Part shown: positions 21,587 through 31,038 of the stretch, piece after piece
Layout of the letters: each line of letters begins with the position of its first letter
Position numbering within the stretch: position 1 is the stretch's first letter
Assembly (NCBI RefSeq): GCF_003935895.2
Contig: NZ_CP054058.1
Coordinates: 1,612,001-1,676,000, forward strand
From: Scandinavium goeteborgense
GTDB taxonomy: Bacteria > Pseudomonadota > Gammaproteobacteria > Enterobacterales > Enterobacteriaceae
Direction of reading: 5' to 3'
Length of the DNA stretch: 64,000 nucleotides
Translations under genes and position numbers: made by a program
Notes under the pieces: model-generated
The model's database searches: none
What the model was told of the DNA's origin: nothing
The model's input: only the letters and a program-made list of their open reading frames with translations

Positions 21587-21858
21587 GCAGCCTCCCGACG
21601 GGCGAGAAGTTTCGCGCCAAATGTCATCAATTCGTCACGTTCAACTGAGGTGAACTGGCAATGTGTCCGTGGGAACGGTCGCCAGATAATCAGCATGCTG
21701 CCCTTGTTGTTACCGCTGACAGGCTTCCCGGTGACTGGGTTGATAAATGCCAGCCGTCCGGCGGTGATAAATCGCACTTCGCTGGCGGTCTCGATAGCCT
21801 CGCGGAACCAACCGACAGAAGTATCCGCAGGAACCAGCATGACTGTGCCAATCTGGTT
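21583..21858 (-). pseudogene. C-terminal fragment of a phage DNA N-6-adenine methyltransferase
   Basis: About 91 codons of phage origin, read from the IS junction to 21583. The stretch IGTVMLVPADTSVGWF and NPVTGKPVSGNNKGSMLIIW resemble the end of the phage adenine-methylase family found in lambdoid early regions. The N-terminal part with its NPPY-type motif is gone, replaced by the IS element at 21859. A TTG within the IS end could restart translation, but the fragment lacks the catalytic core. Confidence 0.7.
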
Positions 21859-21866
21859 TGTAGTGG

Positions 21867-23035
<1,169 letters not shown>

Positions 23036-23107
23036 TGGTGCACCTGTGTTGTTCTGAGGTGAGCATATCACCTCTGTTCAGGTGGCCAAATTCAGTGTGC
23101 CACTACA

Positions 23108-24041
23108 CTATTCAAAGATATCAGATCTTGATTTTGGCGGAATATACGTTGAAGCACCATGCCTTACATATTCTATAAAATATAATAAGTGGTACCTTTA
23201 CGCAGATGCATATAACACCCTAGGTGATTATTACTATATGACTACTTCGGACTTTTCCACTTGGTCATCTGCATCTCCAGTATCAAGTACTGAGGGTTTA
23301 AGGCATGGTACTGTTCTTAATTTATCCACATTACCACATGGACAGCAAGCAATTGCATCATACGAGAGAGGGGTGGCACTTTTAGGTCAGATGATGCCGC
23401 AAAGTCCACTTACATCTCCTAGAGGGCAATTTAGCACCTCAGCAACTACATCAATAAAGCCGGTTACAGGAATGGTTTACAGAACCCTTTCTGCTGCTAA
23501 CATGAGGATATATATTGATGAAATTGGAACTACAGATCATTTCTATCTTGCTTGCACATCAGATCTTCCGGGTTCTGGTATTACCATCAGTGGCGCGTAT
23601 CTTCAGGGGGGGATTCATTACATAGGTTACGGAGAGAACAATAACAAACTAATAAAGGTTATCTTTGATAAAAGAAACAGGACGTATTTTATCGAGGGAG
23701 GTTCATTTAAGCAGCCAAGCACAAATACTACGGCTTTTAACACATTAACAAGTGTTGGATGGCCAACTATAACGAATGCGTGGATTCCTCAGCCGGGCAT
23801 GACATATACCATAGCAAGTGCCTCAGATAATACTGTTGTATCTGGAATAAATACAAACGTCCCTGACGGCGTATCATTTCATGTTCTTATTACTAACGAT
23901 ACAGCAGGGCAAATAACATTCAATACCGGAGGTGCGGGGCTTGCTGTAGGAAGCACAAATAAGGTATTTACCGGATCTGCAAATGGTAACAGAGTTATAA
24001 CTGTTAAAAAAATTGGTGGTGCCTGGAGAATATTGGTTTGA
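23108..24041 (+). pseudogene. 3' fragment of a phage tail-spike/fibre gene
   Basis: About 310 codons, beginning abruptly at the IS right end; the ATG at 23082 that opens this frame lies in IS sequence. The first part has Tyr/Trp-rich repeats (TYSIKYNKWYLYADAYN, DYYYMTTSDFSTWSSAS) like the five-bladed propeller of GH43-type glycan-binding domains. The last about 90 residues are Gly/Asn/Thr-rich, like phage fibre tips. It is probably the receptor-binding end of a tail spike. In lambdoid phages such genes lie just before the gtr cargo, as here. Confidence 0.65.
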
Positions 24042-24047
24042 CATTAA

Positions 24048-24070
24048 AAGCGCCCGTTTGGGCGCTTAAT
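24048..24070. terminator. Terminator between tail gene and gtr operon
   Basis: AAGCGCCC (24048-24055) pairs with GGGCGCTT (24060-24067) between convergent genes, with A/T-rich flanks on both sides, so it can act in both directions. Confidence 0.75.
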
Positions 24071-24074
24071 TATT

Positions 24075-26081
24075 TCAGTTGATTACAATACTATCACAAG
24101 CGTCATTTATACCTTTGTTTATGCGCAATTCCAATCGTTTAGAATTATCGTGCAATAATATTGCAGCTTCTTTGCCTGGCTCTATATGTAATTTCCCACC
24201 TTCCTCTTTAGAGGAATATGAAACATAAACGCCATCAGCATTTTTACAAGTAGTACTTGTTGACCTGATAGTTATCATATCCCTTAACGGGATAAAACTG
24301 ATAACTGTATCCATATTTCTACCTGGATGAGTGTTTATGCCAAATTCGCTACTTCTGGAATACCATGCCGCCCCATCCCCAAGAGAAAAGCTGGATGTCA
24401 TCAGTGATATAACTTTCTCATTATCATAATCATCTTGCCATTTTGGGTAATACTTGGTGAACTTAGCAATAAATTCTTTGATTTCATTAACAGCAAATGG
24501 TGATGTTTTTTTGTAAATGATTCCTTGCGATCTGTTTGCAAGATTGAATCTCTTTATTTCTTCATAGTGAGACCCCAATCCTTTACCAGATAAAATCTCA
24601 GCAGCTGTTGTCTTTATAACTTCCTGACCATAAGGGAGGTGAGTATCAATAGGTGTAACAACTATCAGGTATTCTGATAACAAAGAATCAATAGGCATTC
24701 CATCCCGCAAGTCTATTTGAGGTGTTAATTTTATGCTTTTATCGAGATCTCCTTTTGCCATATACTTGAGCATGCTCTGATTAAGTACACCGCCAGAACT
24801 GATAACCGACACATATTTTACATTACCTTTCAGAAGTCTTTCTTTAAGAAAGCTAACCATCTCGAGATAATTATCATAGTTATCCAATTTAAGTTGGTAA
24901 ACTTTCTCAGGAAAGAATGTTCTTCCAAAACTATCAGAGAACACCGAACGATAAATAGATACTGAAGTAATCAATATAGATATAAATATGGTTATAGCAA
25001 CTGTTTGCGCTTTCAGTTCTTCATTTTTTATTTTGTTTATCAGTTTTGTTATCACCATTAACAGTGGAATTAACATCCATGTGACGAATGGTATTTCATG
25101 CTGATGGCCTGGCGATTGTGTGCGTACAAACAATATATAGCTTAAAACAAAAATAAAAGTAATGATAAATAATACTTTTCTTGATTGTTTAATCATTAAA
25201 TATGAAATAAAAAAACTAACCAAACAACCAATAAATAAAAACAAACCAACGTGATCAATTGTTTTATGGATGCTATCTAGAACTGGAAGTCCATAAGCTG
25301 AATAGACAGACGAATAGTCGGTTGTAATAGCTCTTATTGCAACATCTTTTTGAAAAACAAAAACAAGCAGGATACTCACGGTTCCTGCTATAGTGTAATT
25401 CGCCAGAAGGTTAATAAATGTAGATTTATAGTTTGCGGCCTTATTCCAAATTAACTCAGCTAAAGGAAGCGCTAAATATGTTGCAACAATAGTATAAGCG
25501 TACCATCGGCGCAAAACAAATGGCAGCCACAGAAGTAAACCGACAAGCAAAGCCCGTTTTATATCGACTTTAAATGAGAGCGAGTGACGTTGGGTATAGT
25601 AAATGCAATATAATAATGGAATCATGGAAACAACGTCAGGATACCCTCTGAGAATAGGTTTCCAATAGCCAACAAAACTTACTGATACTAATAAGCATAT
25701 TGCAAATGTTATAGGGTTATTTAATTTCGTGCTTTCTTTTATAATTAGATAAACTAAGTAAGACACAGGGATTAAATAACAGATGGCCACTGCAGAGATA
25801 TAAACAAATCTTGAACCGCCAAATACATAGTAAACAGGCGCAATAATAGAAGACGCTAAAGGGTTATAATCCTGGCTGTAGACTTCTTTATATGTTTTAG
25901 CTAAATACAGTAATGGGTCGCTAAATAATAATGAGCTGTAATCACTGTACATTTTCCAGTACGCTAGGAAATCGAACGAGTAAATGTCATTTTCAGTTGA
26001 TGTGTAAAAATACGCCGTCAACAGGCATATGATTACCGCCCCTGATAAGTATATTATTTTATTATATTGCTCAGATCTCAT
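24075..26081 (-). CDS. Serotype-specific O-antigen glycosyltransferase (Gtr type, GT-C-like)
   Basis: 668 residues: about ten to eleven transmembrane helices in the first 400 residues, then a soluble C-terminal domain of about 270 residues expected in the periplasm. N-terminal loops carry acidic and aromatic motifs (SFDFLAYW; WKPILRGYPDV) as in GT-C enzymes that use bactoprenol-linked sugars. As the third gene of a gtrA-gtrB-gtrX operon, it should transfer the sugar (usually glucose) from undecaprenyl phosphate to O-antigen units. Third genes of this operon type differ between phages and set the serotype; I cannot name the linkage. The gene is AT-rich compared with the flagellar genes. Confidence 0.82.
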   Translation of the reverse strand: MRSEQYNKIIYLSGAVIICLLTAYFYTSTENDIYSFDFLAYWKMYSDYSSLLFSDPLLYLAKTYKEVYSQDYNPLASSIIAPVYYVFGGSRFVYISAVAICYLIPVSYLVYLIIKESTKLNNPITFAICLLVSVSFVGYWKPILRGYPDVVSMIPLLYCIYYTQRHSLSFKVDIKRALLVGLLLWLPFVLRRWYAYTIVATYLALPLAELIWNKAANYKSTFINLLANYTIAGTVSILLVFVFQKDVAIRAITTDYSSVYSAYGLPVLDSIHKTIDHVGLFLFIGCLVSFFISYLMIKQSRKVLFIITFIFVLSYILFVRTQSPGHQHEIPFVTWMLIPLLMVITKLINKIKNEELKAQTVAITIFISILITSVSIYRSVFSDSFGRTFFPEKVYQLKLDNYDNYLEMVSFLKERLLKGNVKYVSVISSGGVLNQSMLKYMAKGDLDKSIKLTPQIDLRDGMPIDSLLSEYLIVVTPIDTHLPYGQEVIKTTAAEILSGKGLGSHYEEIKRFNLANRSQGIIYKKTSPFAVNEIKEFIAKFTKYYPKWQDDYDNEKVISLMTSSFSLGDGAAWYSRSSEFGINTHPGRNMDTVISFIPLRDMITIRSTSTTCKNADGVYVSYSSKEEGGKLHIEPGKEAAILLHDNSKRLELRINKGINDACDSIVIN

Positions 26082-27050
26082 TTACATGTTCCCGTCATTC
26101 TCATTAAATCCAATTTTAGATTCAGTAAAAAATTTTGGCCTTTTTTTGGATTCCATATAAATCTTGCCGATATACTCACCTATCACACCTAAGCATAGCA
26201 TTTGCACGCCTCCAATAAACAAAACTGCTAATATCATAGAGGCCCAACCGCTCACCGTATGACCAAGGAAGTACTGAATTAGCGTATATACAACACCCAC
26301 AGATGATAGTATTGATATAATAAAACCTAGCGCCGTAACAATTCTTAGAGGTGTGACTGAGAATGAAGTGATCCCCTCAAGAGCCAATCCCAGCATTTTC
26401 TTAAGAGGATATTTTGATTCGCCCGCAGCCCTCTCGCTACGAGAATAATAAACACTCTCTGAAGGAAACCCAATCAGAGGTATAAGCCCTCTTATATAAA
26501 GATTTTGTTCTTTGTACTGCAGTAGTGAATGCAATGCCCTTTTGCTCAACAGTCTAAAATCAGCGTGATTCTCTACTTGACTAACTCCAAGCTTTGTCAT
26601 TATTTTGTAAAATGCTTCGGCTGTGAACTTCTTAAAAAAGCTATCTGACGTTCTGTCATTTCTTACTCCATAAACAATATCGTGTCCTGTAAGATATGAG
26701 TCAACCATCTTTTCAATAACTGCTGTGTCATCCTGCAAATCAGCATCAATGCTTACAGTAATATCAGAATCTATGCATGATGACAAGCCAGCCATTAAAG
26801 CAGTCTGATGGCCTTTATTACGTGACAGCTTTACGCCTTTTACTAACTTATTATTGTTAGAGGCGTTTTGTATTAAACTCCATGTTGCATCTTTGCTTCC
26901 ATCATCAACGAATACAATATGGCTTTTGGTATTAATTTTACCTTTATCTTTCATTTCGACTATACGTCTTGATAATTCATCAAGACAAAGATTAAAAACA
27001 TCTTGCTCGTTATAGCAAGGAACAACTATTGAAAGAACTGGAGCTTTCAT
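26082..27050 (-). CDS. gtrB: Bactoprenol glucosyl transferase GtrB
   Basis: 322 residues from the ATG at 27050, whose A is shared with the gtrA stop (TAATG). A GT2 fold in the N-terminal part: LSIVVPCYNEQ, then DADLQDD near residue 95 as the metal-binding acidic motif. Two transmembrane helices follow at about 230-290. It moves glucose from UDP-glucose to undecaprenyl phosphate on the cytoplasmic face. An upstream ATG at 27065 is possible but would overlap gtrA more deeply. Confidence 0.92.
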   Translation of the reverse strand: MKAPVLSIVVPCYNEQDVFNLCLDELSRRIVEMKDKGKINTKSHIVFVDDGSKDATWSLIQNASNNNKLVKGVKLSRNKGHQTALMAGLSSCIDSDITVSIDADLQDDTAVIEKMVDSYLTGHDIVYGVRNDRTSDSFFKKFTAEAFYKIMTKLGVSQVENHADFRLLSKRALHSLLQYKEQNLYIRGLIPLIGFPSESVYYSRSERAAGESKYPLKKMLGLALEGITSFSVTPLRIVTALGFIISILSSVGVVYTLIQYFLGHTVSGWASMILAVLFIGGVQMLCLGVIGEYIGKIYMESKKRPKFFTESKIGFNENDGNM

Positions 27051-27436
27051 TATTTCATGACCCATAATTTATTAATAATAAAGCCAGAGACTGTATAGAA
27101 AAACATCCCTGTCAACTGAATAAAGTATACGTTCTCAGCACCAGAAAGCATGACCATTTTCATCGCAAACAAATTTATTACATAACAAACGCCACAGCAT
27201 GCTACAAACTTCAGAAGTTTTGATACTGAGGGCTTAGAAGAAAACGTAAATACGGTATTGAGAATGTAACTAAACAAGATACCTATTGCATAACCTAAAA
27301 AATTAGCAAAATACAGCCCTGCACCAATGGCGGTAAGTAGGATGATCACACAAGCTGTCACCGCAGTGTTCAGTCCTCCCACAAGACAGTAACGCAAGGC
27401 CTGGCTGCGGTAAATGGAAGTAAGGTTGATGCTCAT
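27050..27436 (-). CDS. gtrA: Bactoprenol-linked glucose flippase GtrA
   Basis: 128 residues with four transmembrane helices, the GtrA family layout. The start region RYCLVGGLNTAVTACVI and the mid-segment LNTVFTFSSKPS are typical. It turns undecaprenyl-phosphate-glucose to the periplasmic side for the type-specific transferase. First gene of the leftward operon; its promoter must lie in 27437-27569, shared with the divergent UmuD'-like gene. Confidence 0.92.
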   Translation of the reverse strand: MSINLTSIYRSQALRYCLVGGLNTAVTACVIILLTAIGAGLYFANFLGYAIGILFSYILNTVFTFSSKPSVSKLLKFVACCGVCYVINLFAMKMVMLSGAENVYFIQLTGMFFYTVSGFIINKLWVMK

Positions 27437-27510
27437 GATGCGCTCATCTTTAACATTATAGAAATCAGTTAATTCGGAAAGGTCTGAAGTGTAGCACTAC
27501 AAACACTATT

Positions 27511-27527
27511 GATCGACACCGCCGATC
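27511..27527 (-). promoter_or_regulatory. Paired GATC sites in the gtr promoter region
   Basis: Two Dam sites lie 13 bases apart (27511-27514 and 27524-27527) about 75-90 bases upstream of gtrA. Salmonella phage gtr operons are phase-varied by competition of Dam and OxyR at paired GATC sites. The arrangement here is compatible, but I do not see a convincing full OxyR site. Confidence 0.35.
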
Positions 27528-27532
27528 AGTAA

Positions 27533-27552
27533 TACTGTATTAATATACAGTA
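27533..27552 (+). promoter_or_regulatory. LexA (SOS) box before the UmuD'-like gene
   Basis: TACTGTATTAATATACAGTA matches the consensus TACTGTATATATATACAGTA at 18 of 20 positions and keeps CTGT-N8-ACAG exactly. It ends 17 bases before the start codon, so the gene should be SOS-induced. Confidence 0.88.
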
Positions 27553-27569
27553 TCTATCGGAGGTGGGTT

Positions 27570-27959
27570 ATGGGATTCCCGAGTCCTGCAGCAGACTTTG
27601 CAGAACAGCGCATATCGCTCGATGAGCGCATCGTATCGAGACCAGCCGCGACGTACTTCATGAGGGCTGGAGCGACACATTACCGGGAAGGCATCCTCAA
27701 GGGTGCAATGCTGGTTGTCGACGCTTCGCTAAATCCATGTGATGGCTCATTGCTTGTCTGTGCAGTAGATGGCGAGTTCCAGGTTAAGCGGTACCGCACT
27801 AACCCTGAGCCGCATCTGGAGAACCTGGAGAACGGTAAGCGTGAGAGACTGCGTAAGGTCGGTGAGATATCAGATGACGATAAACCGATATTCGGAGTCA
27901 TCACGTACATCATCAACGATGCACGTTCTGGAGAGTTTGATGACTGCCCGGTGATGTGA
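27570..27959 (+). CDS. SOS-regulated UmuD'-like protein, starting at the cleavage point
   Basis: 129 residues from the ATG at 27570 with a GGAGGT site six bases before it. The protein starts MGFPSPAADFAEQRISLDE; in E. coli UmuD, the same GFPSPAAD follows the Cys24-Gly25 self-cleavage site. It is therefore encoded directly as the processed form, like phage P1 HumD. The lysine of the catalytic pair is present (GEFQVKRY), but the SGDSM serine region reads RAGATHYREG, so self-cleavage is neither needed nor likely possible. It could activate host UmuC (Pol V) or interfere with LexA-type proteins. No umuC partner is next to it. Confidence 0.85.
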   Translation: MGFPSPAADFAEQRISLDERIVSRPAATYFMRAGATHYREGILKGAMLVVDASLNPCDGSLLVCAVDGEFQVKRYRTNPEPHLENLENGKRERLRKVGEISDDDKPIFGVITYIINDARSGEFDDCPVM

Positions 27960-28095
27960 TGGGGCATGGATGGGACATAAAACAGCACTCGCTCTAAGGT
28001 GAACTTAGACGACTGATGTTTTCGACGACTATAACCATCTGTTATTTGGTGCGCTCTTGGACGATCTTTGTCGATTATGAAAAATGTATGCTCAT

Positions 28096-28164
28096 ATGAT
28101 GAGCATGCAGGTGTAGGTCGCGTAACCTACTGAATATTATTATTTATTCACATCCGATCCCACA
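28096..28164 (+). repeat. attR: right 69-bp direct repeat of the fliE prophage
   Basis: Exact copy of 19072-19140. It includes the terminal codons of fliE without the rest of the gene, showing which side was the phage copy. The prophage/host junction is therefore here. 27960-28095 holds no gene. Confidence 0.92.
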
Positions 28165-28173
28165 TCAGAAAAA

Positions 28174-28205
28174 TAAAACAAAGCGCCTTTAGGCGCTTTG
28201 TTTTA
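28174..28205. terminator. Bidirectional terminator beyond attR
   Basis: AAAACAAAGCGCC pairs with the mirror segment ending GGCGCTTTGTTTT, with T-runs on both strands. It would have ended fliE transcription before the prophage came in, and now ends the acyltransferase gene on the minus strand. Confidence 0.85.
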
Positions 28206-29267
28206 TTTTGATTCAACGTAACCTTTCCTGAGATTTATAAAAGGTTTTTCTATTAGCGTAAATGTCACAACGGACATGATAATAACAGCGGGAAGAATAA
28301 TCACAGCTGTCGTAATTGCGGGATTAATGCCCGACGTTACATCACCCAACACTCTCTGAACAAACCTACCCACAGGAATGTGCATGAGGTACATAGAGAA
28401 GCTCAGCCCCCCAAGATAGGATAACGATTTATCAAGCGCGACAGGCAACTTCAACGGAAGCATGAGATAACTGTAGGCTACAAATGCCCATAGCAAAGCT
28501 TCAATGGTCAAGCTAAAATTGAAGATGACAAAGGCGCTCTTTTGGGAAACGGTATACCATGATATGGCGACGACAGAAGTTAAGAACATGATTAGCGTCT
28601 GTGTCAGCTTCAGCGACTTATCCTTGTGTGAAAGATAAAAGTATCCGGTAATGATTCCAATTGTGAACTGGTCTAATCTGCCGATAAGGGACTTGTACAG
28701 TTCGTGGTACGCAGCGTCGCCATAAGAGGTGATAATCATGAATTTTATGATAATCATCAGTGCGAGCATGTTGAATGCGTATTTAATCCCATACCTGCCT
28801 ATAAATAACGCAATGAATGGGAATATCAAATAAAACTGGAATTCTACTGCCAGAGTCCACATGGGGATAAGAATAGGTTCTTTGCCCATCCAGTCGCTTA
28901 CAGAAGATCCGGTATTAAACTGAAGTAGAGCAAGCCTAAAAATATCATCAATGCTGACAAACGACCCATGGATAGTTACAGCAATAAAAAACACAAAAAT
29001 AACAAGCGGGAATATGCGTAATACACGGTTTGTTATGAACTGTTTATACTCAATGCCTTTTCTTCCTCCATCAGATATTACACAGAATATAAAACCTGAA
29101 AGTACCAAGAACAGACTAACGCCTGTCGCGCCGGAGTTTATCCAACGATATATATAACCCGTTATCGAAGTTACATCAGCTGATTTCTTTGAGATATCCC
29201 CCCGGAAATGTAAAAAGATCACTAAAATCGCTGCAACGAAACGTAAGTGATCTAATCTCGATAGGTA
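28203..29267 (-). pseudogene. Acyltransferase-3 family O-antigen/sugar acetyltransferase, 5' frameshift
   Basis: About 355 codons open from 29267 to 28203, with about ten transmembrane helices of the OafA/Oac type that acetylate O-antigen sugars. The first GTG at 29222 would lose the family start; the same frame continues upstream as LSRLDHLRFVAAILVIFLHF, the expected first helix with its catalytic His, but meets a TGA at 29268 without ATG, GTG or TTG. An ATG with an AAGGA site lies at 29290 in another frame (MCRLKIFDT). Adding one base near 29265 would join the two, so a one-base deletion is likely. The rest of the frame is intact and AT-rich, as in phage cargo. Confidence 0.65.
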
Positions 29268-29617
29268 TCAAAAATTTTTAGTCTGCACATTAATCCTTAT
29301 TTTTCATTCTAAAAAACTAGCGAGGAAAATATTATCGATTTATTATCTGTCCCACGAGTAGTCAACCTGACTCAGGTTCTTTTTTGTCGTTTGGAACACT
29401 CGGAATTTCATTCGTAAAGCAATCGTAATCACGCATGGTCTCAGAGAAGGCGGTCAAAATTTGGTTCGAAAACAGCCGGGTTCTGCGCACATAGACCTTC
29501 GCAAATTGTTTTAATTGACATCAAATTCATACCAGCTACAACGCATTTTGCAAATGCACAAAACGCGTCGTAAAGAAAAAATATGCAGACAATCATAGCA
29601 TTATTGCCGGAAAGTCA
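29268..29617. other. Intergenic stretch without a recognisable gene
   Basis: About 350 AT-rich bases between two leftward cargo genes. All frames are closed within short distances, and no RNA gene, terminator or repeat is evident beyond the lost 5' end of the acyltransferase (to 29290). Confidence 0.5.
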
Positions 29618-30436
29618 TTACAAAAATGCCAGAGAATACTCGTAGCGATCACCATTTTTCTTGATGATTGCATTGTCAATTAAGCCCGTTGCGTTAAGGG
29701 CATCGTACGCTTCTTGAGAAAAGGTGACTTTTCCATTGCGGCTCATTGCAGGACCACAAGGGGATTTTCCAGCGATGCTGTTTGCTTTATTGCGGTCAAT
29801 GTACTCCATGACCAACACGGCACGTAAACCTGCGGGCTCTTCGTATAGCCCTCTGTGCAAACACGCTGTATCGAACATAGCGATATCACCAGATTTGTAC
29901 GCCAGTTTGACCTGGTTTGATGCATTTTCGATATCACGTTTGCCAACGAATCGCGCGATCTCGCTCTTCCGTGGTGTATAAGGCTTGTTGTAGCTATTGG
30001 GAATGACGACAGTTGGCGTATTTCCGTTTCCTTCGAAACAGACATAGATTTTTATGCGATGACCGACATTGTCATCATGCCAAGAGTTTGAAAGACTCCA
30101 CTCCTTACGCTGCTCGGGGTCGTACCAGAACAGGTAGATGTCATCAAGGCGGGTATCATCCCCTAAGAAACCAACAAGCTTGTCTTTAAAGTCATTTGTA
30201 ATCCTGGCAGCCAAGGTCCCAACATCGCTTTCAATGTCATTACTACGTGCAACACCTTGTGGGCTGTATGACTTTGGATAGCCGAGGCTAAATGGCGTGA
30301 AGTAGTCAGGATGAAACTCTGCCCCAACCCATTTGGTATGATCTACTTTCTCGTCCATGCGGCGAATAGTTGATGTGATCTGTTTTTTATATACCCAGTT
30401 TTTAAGAGAGAACGCGACTTTTCTCAAACTCGTCAT
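29618..30436 (-). CDS. PhyH-like Fe(II)/2-oxoglutarate dioxygenase family protein
   Basis: 272 residues from the ATG at 30436 (MTSLRKVAFSLKNWVY) with an AGGT site upstream; an earlier ATG at 30502 adds a hydrophobic run that may be leader. The double-stranded beta-helix signature is visible: HDD in NSWHDDNVGHRIKIYV (iron ligands H and D), the distal H in FDTACLHRGLYEE, and an Arg in GLRAVLVMEY that would bind 2-oxoglutarate. This fits the phytanoyl-CoA hydroxylase superfamily; the substrate is unknown. It sits with a cell-surface acyltransferase in the cargo position of a prophage relic, so a surface-glycan or lipid role is possible but unproven. Confidence 0.7.
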   Translation of the reverse strand: MTSLRKVAFSLKNWVYKKQITSTIRRMDEKVDHTKWVGAEFHPDYFTPFSLGYPKSYSPQGVARSNDIESDVGTLAARITNDFKDKLVGFLGDDTRLDDIYLFWYDPEQRKEWSLSNSWHDDNVGHRIKIYVCFEGNGNTPTVVIPNSYNKPYTPRKSEIARFVGKRDIENASNQVKLAYKSGDIAMFDTACLHRGLYEEPAGLRAVLVMEYIDRNKANSIAGKSPCGPAMSRNGKVTFSQEAYDALNATGLIDNAIIKKNGDRYEYSLAFL

Positions 30437-30530
30437 ATTGATACCTGCGCAGGTTAGAATAATTGTAACCATGATGATAACGCAAAAGAAATGGTTAGAC
30501 ATCTAGACTTGAGCGATATTACAAACTGTT

Positions 30531-30755
30531 AATACTGTATTTATATACAGAGTTGATCGGCGGTACATTAAGGGATTCCCGAGTCCTGCTGATTCTTAGT
30601 GTTGGTCGCATACAATTCACGAAGTAGGCAGGGGGTAGACAAGTAAGATTGCCTAGGGACATGGATGGGATATTTCGCGAGAGTAAATCTTGGGTGAACG
30701 ATGGATCATGCAGTTTTTAATGCCATCAACCAGCTGTTATGTCATGCGCTCGTGG
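30531..30755 (+). repeat. Decayed copy of the UmuD'/LexA right-end segment
   Basis: Bases 30531-30590 repeat 27531-27590: a LexA-like box (TACTGTATTTATATACAGAG at 30533-30552), then GGGATTCCCGAGTCCTGC, with the start codon lost. After a gap of about 300 bases relative to the intact copy, homology resumes at about 30655 (GACATGGATGGGATAT against GGCATGGATGGGACAT) and continues through an AACCAGCTGTTATG-like segment to about 30757. This is the right end of a second, related prophage with most of its umuD-like gene deleted. Confidence 0.72.
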
Positions 30756-30765
30756 TCGAAAAAGA

Positions 30766-30787
30766 AAAAGGGGCGTTAGCCCCTTTT
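30766..30787. terminator. Terminator downstream of the Gly/His-rich gene
   Basis: AAAAGGGGC (30766-30774) pairs with GCCCCTTTT (30779-30787) across a four-base loop, a strong stem with T-runs on both strands. Confidence 0.8.
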
Positions 30788-30792
30788 AGTGT

Positions 30793-31038
30793 TTAGTAAT
30801 GGAACCCGCCGCCTGAAAGGCCACCACCAATATGCGAGTTACCGCCTGAGCCGTGTGCGCTATGGGTCCCCGCTGCGTTATTGGCGCCATTCCCGGAACC
30901 ATGCTCTCCACCACTTTCGTGAGCAGAATGTGCATGACCGTTTTTCAGCGCAGCGGTAAAGGTACTCTTAAATGCCACGGAGACCTGTGTATTTGCAGGT
31001 AATGAACCTGCGGTTACCACTCCGTTGGGAGTCAGCAC
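30793..31038 (-). CDS. Gly/His-rich protein of unknown function, start uncertain
   Basis: The frame from a GTG at 31038 gives 81 residues: a hydrophilic N-terminal part, then a low-complexity Gly/His/Ser/Ala tail with repeated AHSAH, GSGG and GGGL-type units ending GGGFHY. Third-position bias and the terminator six bases beyond the stop support a real gene. The same frame stays open for a further 43 codons (to 31167) with plausible coding sequence but no standard start, so the 5' end may be altered. A His-rich tail could bind metal. I do not recognise the family. Confidence 0.5.
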   Translation of the reverse strand: MLTPNGVVTAGSLPANTQVSVAFKSTFTAALKNGHAHSAHESGGEHGSGNGANNAAGTHSAHGSGGNSHIGGGLSGGGFHY

